A DNA stretch of 64,000 nucleotides from Diplosphaera chodatii (GCA_032358165.1 JAALGY010000043.1:992001-1056000); one strand, 5' to 3'; numbered from the stretch's first letter, positions 10,901-21,872 are shown. The notes: generated from the letters alone by a model not told the origin. Program-made: numbers and translations.

Positions 10901-13900
10901 TCCAAGCCCCCCGCCACAGCCTCCACCGAGTCCGCCTCCCCAGCCGCCGCCCAGCCCGCCGCCGCAGCCACCGCCAAGCCCGCCACCCCAGCCTCCCCCT
11001 AGTCCCCCACCGCAGCCGCCACCAAGCCCACCTCCCCAGCCGCCACCAAGCCCCCCGCCTCAGCCGCCACCAAGCCCTCCTCCCCAGCCTCCCCCTAGTC
11101 CGCCGCCACAGCCACCGCCAAGCCCTCCACCCCAGCCGCCGCCAAGCCCCCCACCTGAGCCACCGCCAAGCCCTCCACCCCAGCCTCCCCGTAGTCCCCC
11201 ACCGCAGCCGCCACCTAGCCCACCTCCCAAGCCGCCGCCCAGGCCCCCGCCGCAGCCCCCGCCTAGCCCACCTCCCCAGCCTCCGCCCAGCCCGCCTCCC
11301 CAGCCACCGCCCAGCGCAGCATCTCAGCCTCCCCCAGGAGACGGTTCGCAGCCATCCCCCAGCCCTCCGCCACAGCTGCCGTCCGACCCACTATCACAGC
11401 CTCCACCCAGCCCGCCTCCCCAGCCACCGCCCAGCGCTGCATCTCAGCCTCCCCCAGGAGACGATTCGCAGCCATCCCCCAGCCCTCCGCCACAGCTGCC
11501 GTCCGACCCACTATCACAGCCACCGCCCAGCCCACCATCACAGCCACCGCCCAGCGCTGCATCTCAGCCTCCCCCAGGAGACGACTCGCAGCCATCCCCC
11601 AGCCCTCCGCCACAGCTGCCGTCCGACCCACCATCACTGCCACCGCCCAGCCCGCCTCCCCAGCCACCGCCCAGCGCTGCATCTCAGCCTCCCCCAGGAG
11701 ACGGTTCGCAGCCATCCCCCAGCCCTCCGCCACAGCTGCCATCCGACCCACTATCACAGCCTCCGCCTAGCCCACCTCCCCAGCCTCCGCCCAGCCCGCC
11801 TCCCCAGCCACCGCCCAGCGCTGCATCTCAGCCTCCCCCAGGAGACGATTCGCAGCCATCCCCCAGCCCTCCGCCACAGCTGCCGTCCGACCCACTATCA
11901 CAGCCTCCGCCTAGCCCACCATCACAGCCACCGCCCAGCGCTGCATCTCAGCCTCCCCCAGGAGACAATTCGCAGCCACCCCCCAGCCCTCCGCCACAGC
12001 TGCCGTCCGACCCACCATCACTGCCACCGCCCAGCCCGCCTCCCCAGCCACCGCCCAGCGCTGCATCTCAGCCTCCCCCAGGAGACAATTCGCAGCCATC
12101 CCCCAGCCCTCCGCCACAGCTGCCGTCCGACCCACTATCACAGCCTCCGCCTAGCCCACCATCACAGCCACCGCCCAGCGCTGCATCTCAGCCTCCCCCA
12201 GGAGACGATTCGCAGCCATCCCCCAGCCCTCCGCCACAGCTGCCGTCCGACCCACTATCACAGCCACCGCCCAGCCCACCTCCCCAGCCACCGCCCAGCG
12301 CTGCATCTCAGCCTCCCCCAGGAGACGATTCGCAGCCATCCCCCAGCCCTCCGCCACAGCTGCCGTCCAACCCACCATCACTGCCACCGCCCAGCCCGCC
12401 TCCGCAGCCTCCTGCCAGCCCGCCTCCCCAGCCACCGCCTAGCGCTGCATCTCAGCCTCCCCCAGGAGACGATTCGCAGCCATCCCCCAGCCCTCCGCCA
12501 CAGCTGCCGTCCGACCCACTATCACAGCCTCCACCCAGCCCACCTCACCAGCCACCGCCCAGCGCTGCATCTCAGCCTCCCCCAGGAGACGATTTGCAGC
12601 CATCCCCCAGCCCTCCGCCACAGCTGCCGTCCGACCCACTATCACAGCCTCCGCCTAGCCCACCTCCCCAGCCTCCGCCCAGCCCGCCTCCCCAGCCACC
12701 GCCCAGCGCTGCATCTCAGCCTCCCCCAGGAGACGATTCGCAGCCATCCCCCAGCCCTCCGCCACAGCTGCCGTCCGACCCACTATCACAGCCTCCGCCT
12801 AGCCCACCTCCCCAGCCTCCGCCCAGCCCGCCTCCCCAGCCACCGCCCAGCGCTGCATCTCAGCCTCCCCCAGGAGACGATTCGCAGCCATCCCCCAGCC
12901 CTCCGCCACAGCTGCCGTCCGACCCACTATCACAGCCTCCTGCCAGCCCACCATCACAGCCACCGCCCAGCGCTGCATCTCAGCCTCCCCCAGGAGGCAA
13001 TTCGCAGCCATCCCCCAGCCCTCCGCCACAGCTGCCGTCCGACCCACCATCACTGCCACCGCCCAGCCCGCCTCCCCAGCCACCGCCCAGCGCTGCATCT
13101 CAGCCTCCCCCAGGAGACGAGTCGCAGCCATCCCCCAGCCCTCCGCCACAGCTGCCGTCCGACCCACTATCACAGCCTCCGCCCAGCCCGCCTCCCCAGC
13201 CACCGCCCAGCGCTGCATCTCAGCCTCCCCCAGGAGACGATTCGCAGCCATCCCCCAGCCCTCCGCCACAGCTGCCGTCCGACCCACTATCACAGCCACC
13301 GCCCAGCCCACCTCCCCAGCCACCGCCCAGCGCTGCATCTCAGCCTCCCCCAGGAGACAATTTGCAGCCATCCCCCAGCCCTCCGCCACAACTGCCGTCC
13401 GACCCACTATCACTGCCACCGCCCAGCCCGCCTCCCCAGCCACCGCCCAGCGCTGCATCTCAGCCTCCCCCAGGAGACGATTCGCAGCCATCCCCCAGCC
13501 CTCCGCCACAGCTGCCGTCCGACCCACTATCACAGCCTCCGCCTAGCCCACCATCACAGCCACCGCCCAGCGCTGCATCTCAGCCTCCCCCAGGAGACAA
13601 TTCGCAGCCACCCCCCAGCCCTCCGCCACAGCTGCCGTCCGACCCACCATCACTGCCACCGCCCAGCCCGCCTCCCCAGCCACCGCCCAGCGCTGCATCT
13701 CAGCCTCCCCCAGGAGACGATTCGCAGCCATCCCCCAGCCCTCCGCCACAGCTGCCGTCCGACCCACTATCACAGCCTCCGCCTAGCCCACCATCACAGC
13801 CACCGCCCAGCGCTGCATCTCAGCCTCCCCCAGGAGACGATTCGCAGCCATCCCCCAGCCCTCCGCCACAGCTGCCGTCCGACCCACTATCACAGCCTCC

Positions 13901-16900
13901 GCCTAGCCCACCATCACAGCCACCGCCCAGCGCTGCATCTCAGCCTCCCCCAGGAGACGAGTCGCAGCCATCCCCCAGCCCTCCGCCACAGCTGCCGTCC
14001 GACCCACTATCACAGCCACCGCCCAGCCCACCTCCCCAGCCACCGCCCAGCGCTGCATCTCAGCCTCCCCCAGGAGACAATTTGCAGCCATTCCCCAGCC
14101 CTCCGCCACAACTGCCGTCCGACCCACTATCACTGCCACCGCCCAGCCCGCCTCCCCAGCCACCGCCCAGCGCTGCATCTCAGCCTCCCCCAGGAGACGA
14201 TTCGCAGCCATCCCCCAGCCCTCCGCCACAGCTGCCGTCCGACCCACTATCACAGCCTCCGCCCAGCCCGCCTTCCCAGCCTCCTGCCAGCCCGCCTCCC
14301 CAGCCACCGCCCAGCGCTGCATCTCAGCCTCCCCCAGGAGACAATTCGCAGCCATCCCCCAGCCCTCCGCCACAGCTGCCGCCTGACCCACTATCACAGT
14401 CACCGCCCAGCCCGCCTTCCCAGCCTCCTGCCAGCCCGCCTCCCCAGCCACCGCCCAGCGCTGCATCTCAGCCTCCCCCAGGAGACGATTCGCAGCCATC
14501 CCCCAGCCCTCCGCCACAGCTGCCGTCCGACCCACTATCACAGCCACCGCCCAGCCCACCTCCCCAGCCACCGCCCAGCGCTGCATCTCAGCCTCCCCCA
14601 GGAGACAATTCGCAGCCACCCCCCAGCCCTCCGCCACAGCTGCCGTCCGACCCACCATCACTGCCACCGCCCAGCCCGCCTCCCCAGCCACCGCCCAGCG
14701 CTGCATCTCAGCCTCCCCCAGGAGACGATTCGCAGCCATCCCCCAGCCCTCCGCCACAGCTGCCGTCCGACCCACTATCACAGCCTCCGCCTAGCCCACC
14801 ATCACAGCCACCGCCCAGCGCTGCATCTCAGCCTCCCCCAGGAGACAATTCGCAGCCATCCCCCAGCCCTCCGCCACAGCTGCCGCCTGACCCACTATCA
14901 CAGTCACCGCCCAGCCCGCCTTCCCAGCCTCCTGCCAGCCCGCCTCCCCAGCCACCGCCCAGCGCTGCATCTCAGCCTCCCCCAGGAGACAATTCGCAGC
15001 CACCCCCCAGCCCTCCACCGCAGCTGCCGCCTGACCCACTATCACAGTCACCGCCCAGCCCGCCTCCCCAGCCACCGCCCAGCGCTGCATCTCAGCCTCC
15101 CCCAGGAGACAATTCGCAGCCACCCCCCAGCCCTCCGCCACAGCTGCCGTCCGACCCACCATCACTGCCACCGCCCAGCCCGCCTCCCCAGCCACCGCCC
15201 AGCGCTGCATCTCAGCCTCCCCCAGGAGACAACTCGCAGCCATCCCCCAGCCCTCCGCCACAGCTGCCGTCCGACCCACCATCACTGCCACCGCCCAGCC
15301 CGCCTCCCCAGCCACCGCCCAGCGCTGCATCTCAGCCTCCCCCAGGAGACGGTTCGCAGCCATCCCCCAGCCCTCCGCCACAGCTGCCGTCCGACCCACT
15401 ATCACAGCCTCCGCCTAGCCCACCTCCCCAGCCTCCGCCCAGCCCGCCTCCCCAGCCACCGCCCAGCGCTGCATCTCAGCCTCCCCCAGGAGACGATTCG
15501 CAGCCATCCCCCAGCCCTCCGCCACAGCTGCCGTCCGACCCACTATCACAGCCTCCGCCTAGCCCACCATCACAGCCACCGCCCAGCGCTGCATCTCAGC
15601 CTCCCCCAGGAGACAATTCGCAGCCACCCCCCAGCCCTCCGCCACAGCTGCCGTCCGACCCACCATCACTGCCACCGCCCAGCCCGCCTCCCCAGCCACC
15701 GCCCAGCGCTGCATCTCAGCCTCCCCCAGGAGACGATTCGCAGCCATCCCCCAGCCCTCCGCCACAGCTGCCGTCCGACCCACTATCACAGCCTCCGCCT
15801 AGCCCACCATCACAGCCACCGCCCAGCGCTGCATCTCAGCCTCCCCCAGGAGACAATTCGCAGCCATCCCCCAGCCCTCCGCCACAGCTGCCGCCTGACC
15901 CACTATCACAGTCACCGCCCAGCCCGCCTTCCCAGCCTCCTGCCAGCCCGCCTCCCCAGCCACCGCCCAGCGCTGCATCTCAGCCTCCCCCAGGAGACGA
16001 TTCGCAGCCATCCCCCAGCCCTCCGCCACAGCTGCCGTCCGACCCACTATCACAGCCTCCGCCTAGCCCACCATCACAGCCACCGCCCAGCGCTGCATCT
16101 CAGCCTCCCCCAGGAGACGAGTCGCAGCCATCCCCCAGCCCTCCGCCACAGCTGCCGTCCGACCCACTATCACAGCCACCGCCCAGCCCACCTCCCCAGC
16201 CACCGCCCAGCGCTGCATCTCAGCCTCCCCCAGGAGACAATTTGCAGCCATTCCCCAGCCCTCCGCCACAACTGCCGTCCGACCCACTATCACTGCCACC
16301 GCCCAGCCCGCCTCCCCAGCCACCGCCCAGCGCTGCATCTCAGCCTCCCCCAGGAGACGATTCGCAGCCATCCCCCAGCCCTCCGCCACAGCTGCCGTCC
16401 GACCCACTATCACAGCCTCCGCCCAGCCCGCCTTCCCAGCCTCCTGCCAGCCCGCCTCCCCAGCCACCGCCCAGCGCTGCATCTCAGCCTCCCCCAGGAG
16501 ACAATTCGCAGCCATCCCCCAGCCCTCCGCCACAGCTGCCGCCTGACCCACTATCACAGTCACCGCCCAGCCCGCCTCCCCAGCCACCGCCCAGCGCTGC
16601 ATCTCAGCCTCCCCCAGGAGACGATTCGCAGCCATCCCCCAGCCCTCCGCCACAGCTGCCGTCCGACCCACTATCACAGCCTCCGCCTAGCCCACCATCA
16701 CAGCCACCGCCCAGCGCTGCATCTCAGCCTCCCCCAGGAGACAATTCGCAGCCATCCCCCAGCCCTCCGCCACAGCTGCCGCCTGACCCACTATCACAGT
16801 CACCGCCCAGCCCGCCTTCCCAGCCTCCTGCCAGCCCGCCTCCCCAGCCACCGCCCAGCGCTGCATCTCAGCCTCCCCCAGGAGACAATTCGCAGCCATC

Positions 16901-19900
16901 CCCCAGCCCTCCGCCACAGCTGCCGTCCGACCCACTATCACAGCCACCGCCCAGCCCACCTCCCCAGCCACCGCCCAGCGCTGCATCTCAGCCTCCCCCA
17001 GGAGACAATTTGCAGCCATCCCCCAGCCCTCCGCCACAGCTGCCGTCCGACCCACTATCACAGCCTCCGCCCAGCCCGCCTCCCCAGCCACCGCCCAGCC
17101 CGCCTCCCCAGCCACCGCCCAGCGCTGCATCTCAGCCTCCCCCAGGAGACGATTCGCAGCCATCCCCCAGCCCTCCACCGCAGCTGCCGCCTGACCCACT
17201 ATCACAGTCACCGCCCAGCCCGCCTCCCCAGCCACCGCCCAGCGCTGCATCTCAGCCTCCCCCAGGAGACAATTCGCAGCCACCCCCCAGCCCTCCGCCA
17301 CAGCTGCCGTCCGACCCACCATCACTGCCACCGCCCAGCCCGCCTCCCCAGCCACCGCCCAGCGCTGCATCTCAGCCTCCCCCAGGAGACGAGTCGCAGC
17401 CATCCCCCAGCCCTCCGCCACAGCTGCCGCCCGACCCACTATCACAGCCTCCGCCCAGCCCGCCTCCCCAGCTGCCTGCCAGCCCTCCGCCACAGATGCC
17501 GTCTGACCCACCGTCAAGACTGCCTCCCCAGCCGCCAACGACCCCTCCGCCACAACCGCCGCCCAACCCGCCTCCCCAGCCACCGACCCGTCCTCCATCC
17601 CAGCCTCCTTCCAGCCCTCCGTCACCGTTGCTACCCAGGTAGGGGTGCACAGGGCGGTAGCAGTGCTGCATGTGTTGCTCGCATGCTGCCAAGGCCACTT
17701 TGTTGGCGGTCCTAATTTGACCCGAGAGTTGCATATACCTGAGTGATGCAAATGTCCTGCAGCCCAACGAGGGAACCTGCAGGGGCAACGCGCACCCCGG
17801 CTGGCACCACCGCAGCGCCAACAGGACAGACCGCGACCCCGTCTGGCAGCACAGCAGCGCCCTCTGCTGTCACCGCTGCCCCATCCAGCTCGACCGCAGC
17901 GCCCCCAGCTGGCACCGCCGCAGCGCCGACAGGCCAAACCACGACCCCGTCTGGTAGCACAGCAGCGCCCTCTGCTACCACCGCTGCCCCGTCCAGCTCG
18001 ACTGCAGCGCCTGCCGCACCCTCGTCGACCGCTGCGCCCTCCGCAGTCACCAGCTCTCCAGCGGGCAGTACTGCAGGGCCCGGTGCCAGCCCCACCATGT
18101 CAGCACCACCTATACCTAGTGGCGCGCCGACCCCTTCCTCGGGAACTGTGCCCAGCAGAGCACCAACACCAGCGACGACGCCACCGGTGCCGAGCACAGG
18201 CGGCGGCACTGCAAGCGGGATGCCCACCCCAACAGCTGGCAGCAGCAGCAGCATGCCAATCTCGACACCAGCCCCAGTGGGGCCGCCAGCCACCATGCAG
18301 CAGCGGTTCAATGCTTCGTTTGTAGACAGTTCCAACCGCCCTGTTGGCGGCTCCAGCACACAGACGCAGGATGCCACTGGTGCGTCAACAGAGTCAAGTG
18401 GCGGCAGCAGCCCTCCCAGCCCAGCGGTTGTCATTGACGTCAGCAATGTGGCGCTCAAGGCAGCTGCCAGGCTGCTTGCGTTGAACTTCGACCAGGTGCT
18501 GTGCCCTGCCTGATTCCATACCCCACACTTATGCCTGACGGTAGTGTACTGGCATCCTGTGTTGGGATGGTGCAAAACAACAGCTACTCTCTGATGTGGA
18601 TGTCGGTATGACCTGCAAGCACATGCAGGGAGGGGCCGTCAGACACTTATGTGTTGTGACAACAGGTCGGTTCAAGTGGCATGATGCAGCTGTTGCGCGT
18701 CACCGGGAGCAACAGCATCGCCGGCCAGCTGCAGGCTGCCAGCATACTGCTGAACGGCGGCAGGGCATCAATCAGGACATCTTTCCTCACACTCAGAGGT
18801 TGACCTGGCACTCGCTGCTGTGGCCTGCTGACGATAAACACACATAGGCCCTGACTCATGGCGACTGTGACGGAGTTCTGTGAATCCCCAGGTGTAGCGG
18901 TCACAGGTACTGGCATTCCTGCTGCAAATGCGTCTATGCCGGTTGCAGTACGGCTACGTGCCTACCGTGATATCAGTCGCGAGGTATGGATGCAGTGCAC
19001 TGCTGGGTGTATGTCGATGCACCAGTCCCTGTTGCTGCGCAGCTGCATGCAGCAGGTGCATCAACTGTGGCGCTGTAACAGCCCAATGTTGCACGTTCCA
19101 GAGTGATGGTGTGCTGCCTGCAGGAAATTAGCGGCATCATTGGCCCCTTCCTTACATGGTTGCTCATGCAAGACCGCAGGGTTGCGCGCTTGAAGCTTGC
19201 TGACAGCACTGTGCAGGTGATCCACCATTTTACAGTGGATGGCTCGAGGCTGGCCGTGCTGTACACATGCAAGGAGACAGAACTAGAGGAACCCTGCGCA
19301 TGAGTGCAGCGTGAGCGAGTTTGGTGGGTGTGCAGCTTGCTGCGACCGGTGTTGCAATCCGTATGTTGCAGGTCCCTATTGGCAGCCAGCTGACAACACA
19401 AGCAGCATATGGCAACTGGACCAGTGTGGACTTCAATGTCATTGATCCAGCGCGGGGCACCGTTGCACTGCAGGTGTGTCCCATCATGCCCTGCTTGCTG
19501 TCAACTTTAACTCTGAAAGGAGAGGGATACAAGTCACCATGCATCGACCACAATCACATGGTCGTTGCCTAACACCATCACCACGGACCCATGGTGTTGC
19601 AGGCTATCGAGCTGGGCCTGCAGCAGGGTTCGTCTGTTGTTTCACTCAAGTCCGTCGTTGACCTGCTGGTAGAGGCAACACAGGATCTCCCCTGGTGGCG
19701 ACCACCGCCACCGCCGCCACCACAGAAGGCAAGTGCCTGCCTGGCTGCCTGTTGCAGCTCAGCACTAATCGGTGCATCACACCTGCTGTGTGCGCGGGCA
19801 CTGCCGCTTGCAGCTTGCTTGATTCCTGCACGCGGGCCCAACGGCAGGTGATCATGTCCATGCAGGTGGCAACAAAACGCCTGGCAAGTCGGGGCGACAA

Positions 19901-21767
19901 CGACAAGCTGGGCCCCACCGGTACAGGAGCTCGGCCTGTGCAGCAACGCAGGGCCACTGCGCCGACACAGCGAGCAGCGCAGCCGAGCGCCAGGCAGCGC
20001 TCACCGCCACCGCATTCGCTGACGGCCCAGCCAACACCTGTTGCCAGGCCCATCACCCCACGAAGTGCTGGCACAGGCACACGACCCAGAGCGCAGGGGT
20101 TACATCAGCCGCCGCCGCCTCTGCCAATGCCCCAGCCAGGAGCCGCTGCCAGGCCCGTCACTCCACGAAGTGCTGGCACAGGCACACGTCCCAGAGTGCA
20201 GGGGATGCGCCCGCCGCCGCCGCCGCCTTTGCCGACGCCCCAGCCAGGAGCCGCAGCCAGGCCTGTCACCCCACGAAGTGCTGGCACAGGCACACAACCC
20301 AGTGTGCAGGGAAGGCTCCAGCAGCCACCAGCGCCACTGCTTCAGCCCCGCAGGGCTGTTCAGCCTAGGGTCACTGCAGCAGCATCCAGACAAGCGGCTG
20401 TGGAGGTGTCACAGCCGCCGGCCCCAGTGCCGCCAGCACCACCCATTACAATGCCCAGTCTTACTTCGTTGCAGCCCCCGCTGCAGCCGAGCGTGGGTAT
20501 CGCTTCCACACCCAGCACGCCACCTCGAACCCCCTCACCGCCAGCTAGCCCCCCGCCAAGCCCACCTCCAGCCCCACACCCGCAGCCGCCAAGCCCACCT
20601 CCCTCGATACCCCCATCCAGCCCGCCACCTCGGCCCCCTTCGCCACCAGCTAGCCCCCCGCCAAGCCCACCCTCAGCACCTCCACCCATCCCGCCTCCCC
20701 GACCCCCATTGCCGCCACCCAGCCCACCGCCAAGCCCACCTCCAGTACCACTCCCGCAGTCACCAAGCCCGCCTCCCTCAACCCCACCCCAGCCCACTTT
20801 GCCGCCACCAGACCCTCCAGCGCCTGTTCTGCAGCCACCAACTCCGCCTGTCTTACCTCCGCCCAGCCCCCCATCCCAGGCACTCTTGCCGCCACCCACC
20901 CCGCCTCCAGCACCTGTTCTGCAGCCACCAACTCCGCCCGTCTCACCTCCGCCCAGCCCCCCATCCCAGGCCCCCTTGCCGCCACCAACCCCGCCTCCAG
21001 CGCCTGTTCTGCAACCACCAAACCCGCCTGTCTCACCTCCGCCCAGGCCCCCACCCCAGCTGCCCCTGCCGCCACCCACCCCACCACCGAGCACGCCTCC
21101 AGCGCAGCCTCCGCTGCCACCAAGTGCACCCACTCAGCCCCTGCCCAGCCCGCCGGCTCAGCCCCCCATGCGTCTGCTCAGCCCGCCACCCAGTGTGCCG
21201 ACGTCATCTCCGCCTGAGAGCCCGAGGTCGCAGCCCACAACCAGCCGGCCACCATCTTCAGTGTCAAGTCCACCGCCACGGGCCCCTGCACAACCAGGGC
21301 CTGCACAGCTGAACATGCCCCCTCCCGGCCCACCATCTGGACTGCCTCCACCGTTGCTTGCAGATTCACCCATCGTGCCTCCCAGCAGGCTGCCAACACA
21401 GCCGCCCCCGGGCCTACAATCACAGCTGCCGCCGCCCCCGCTTTCGGAGCTCGGGCAGCCTCCATTGCCGGGCTTGGGTATTCCGCCGTCAAGTGCAGCG
21501 GCCCCTTCCTCGAGCAATGCAACATTACCGCTACCAGCTGGCACGGACCGTGAAGCAAACAACGACAAGGATGTCAGCCAGCCAGTGCCAGGTACAGCGC
21601 CCATCATGCCAGTTGTTGGTATGAGCAACCCGCCGCCACCAAGCTTCCAGCTGGGCCCAGCTGCTGTCAATGGCACCAGCACACGAAAGTTGCAACGAGC
21701 CCACAGTCGGTCGTCTGGCGGCATCAAACCTTCACCATCTGCCAGTCACTTCCGGGGTGCTCTGTAG
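4997..21767 (+). CDS. Giant Pro-rich (hydroxyproline-rich-type) extracellular matrix glycoprotein, modular, 18 exons
   Basis: Predicted secreted cell-wall glycoprotein of 4,810 aa. Exons: 4997-5175, 5283-5417, 5550-6827, 6953-7027, 7196-8590, 8722-8853, 8979-9053, 9223-10251, 10392-10523, 10649-10723, 10892-17638, 17763-18495, 18666-18798, 18892-18983, 19124-19216, 19372-19473, 19603-19728, 19866-21767; the sum is divisible by three and every junction keeps phase. Order: signal peptide (MVAVLLISLPQRSQAQ); globular region to about residue 225 with several N-X-S/T sites; SPPP tracts; two copies of an FDDL-type domain (about residues 856-1007 and 1267-1419); 49 repeats of 40 residues (about 1640-3700); Ser/Thr/Ala/Pro stretch; unrecognised globular region (about 3930-4178); Pro-rich tail with three SAGTGTRP-type repeats. 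Pro in such tracts is normally hydroxylated and O-glycosylated. Intron 17 uses a GC donor. Uncertain: whether 17763 onward belongs to the same transcript, and the exact 3' exon set. Confidence 0.75.
8090..8545 (+). other. FDDL-type globular domain, copy 1 (within giant glycoprotein)
   Basis: About 150 residues without Pro runs, starting NPGLTFDDLTDANAIPTGYS and ending near GTLFGIDNAAV. The pattern (N-terminal FDDL with a following Pro-x-GY, central FDV segment, TIQLHILGTR strand, LDLNTFSGLDSLAI, FGIDN end) resembles a beta-sandwich domain found in secreted bacterial and fungal proteins. That resemblance is from memory and is not a database result. A carbohydrate- or matrix-binding role is inference. 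The second copy lies at about 9750-10206. Confidence 0.6.
9750..10206 (+). other. FDDL-type globular domain, copy 2 (within giant glycoprotein)
   Basis: Nearly identical to copy 1. Differences seen include DDLADADAIPTSYS for DDLTDANAIPTGYS, GTRGNDL for GTRGGEL, DLNMFSGLDSVAIT for DLNTFSGLDSLAIS, and TMGAGG for TTGASG. Such high identity indicates a recent duplication or ongoing gene conversion with copy 1. Confidence 0.6.
11290..17490 (+). repeat. Coding minisatellite: 49 copies of a 120-bp unit (40 residues)
   Basis: Counting the core that encodes SAASQPPPG gives 49 copies from about 11311 to 17373. Most are spaced exactly 120 bp apart; some units carry an extra 18-24 bp (an added SPPPQPP or QPPASPP block). 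A unit reads roughly PPPSPPPQPP, PSAASQPPPG, D(D/N/E/G)SQPSPSPP, PQLPSDPLSQ. Because the period is a multiple of three, the frame is kept throughout, and other frames also stay open by the same periodicity. The array sits in one exon (10892-17638) and ends in degenerate units after about 17400. Confidence 0.95.
13801..16575 (+). repeat. Higher-order duplication inside the minisatellite
   Basis: As read, about 615 bp at 13801-14415 recurs at 15961-16575, offset by exactly 2,160 bp (18 x 120). The copies share rare variants such as the TTCCCCAGCC core, the ACTGCCGTCC variant and the GAGACGAGTCG unit. They diverge just outside these limits. Confidence 0.85.
20045..20345 (+). repeat. Three tandem PRSAGTGT repeats in the Pro-rich tail
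   Basis: A unit of about 35-36 residues, with core (I/V)TPRSAGTGT(R/Q)P, occurs three times near 20053, 20158 and 20266. Each is followed by a short Pro run and PQPGAAARP. It is in frame with exon 18 of the giant glycoprotein. Confidence 0.85.
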
Positions 21768-21872
21768 GTGCCATCAGGCAGTTGCGGTTTCAGACCACTA
21801 TTTCGGTTGCAGTGCCATCTCATGCGATGCGGTGCACTTGTAGAGTATGCTCGACTGTGGGTTTGACTGTAC

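Larger units (their letters stand above)
6828..11290 (+). repeat. Three tandem segmental copies (intron plus exon) within the glycoprotein gene
   Basis: Copy A about 6828-8853 and copy B about 8854-10523 each run through: donor intron, 75-bp SPPP exon, intron, long SPPP exon ending in the FDDL domain, intron, 132-bp SPPP exon. Copy C starts at 10524 with the same intron, 75-bp exon and intron. Its long exon begins the same way, then passes into the 120-bp repeats and lacks the FDDL domain. Introns as well as exons are nearly identical (compare 7028-7195, 9054-9222, 10724-10891), so whole DNA segments were copied. All exons involved are symmetric phase 2-2. Confidence 0.9.

Noticed and set aside
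11290..17490. CRISPR-like regular repeat array
   Set aside because: Contiguous in-frame coding repeats of 120 bp without unique spacers in a eukaryotic exon.
17636..17642. TAG after the minisatellite as a certain gene end
   Set aside because: It also forms a donor (CAG|GTAGGG), and exon 12 joins in phase with no good new start or signal peptide. Not excluded, only less likely.
10852..17715. A 2,287-codon His/Arg-rich reading frame as a real gene
   Set aside because: It overlaps the SPPP frame that has a consistent exon chain, and its openness is explained by the frame-preserving 120-bp period.
11263..17937. Chains of minus-strand open frames (Ala/Val/Gly/Trp-rich) as antisense genes
   Set aside because: They restart with every repeat, have no domain and mirror the coding repeat.
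19217..19303. Read-through of exon 15 (VIHHFTVDGSRLAVL...) as coding
   Set aside because: It ends in a stop, while splicing at 19216 joins the next exon in phase; treated as intron.
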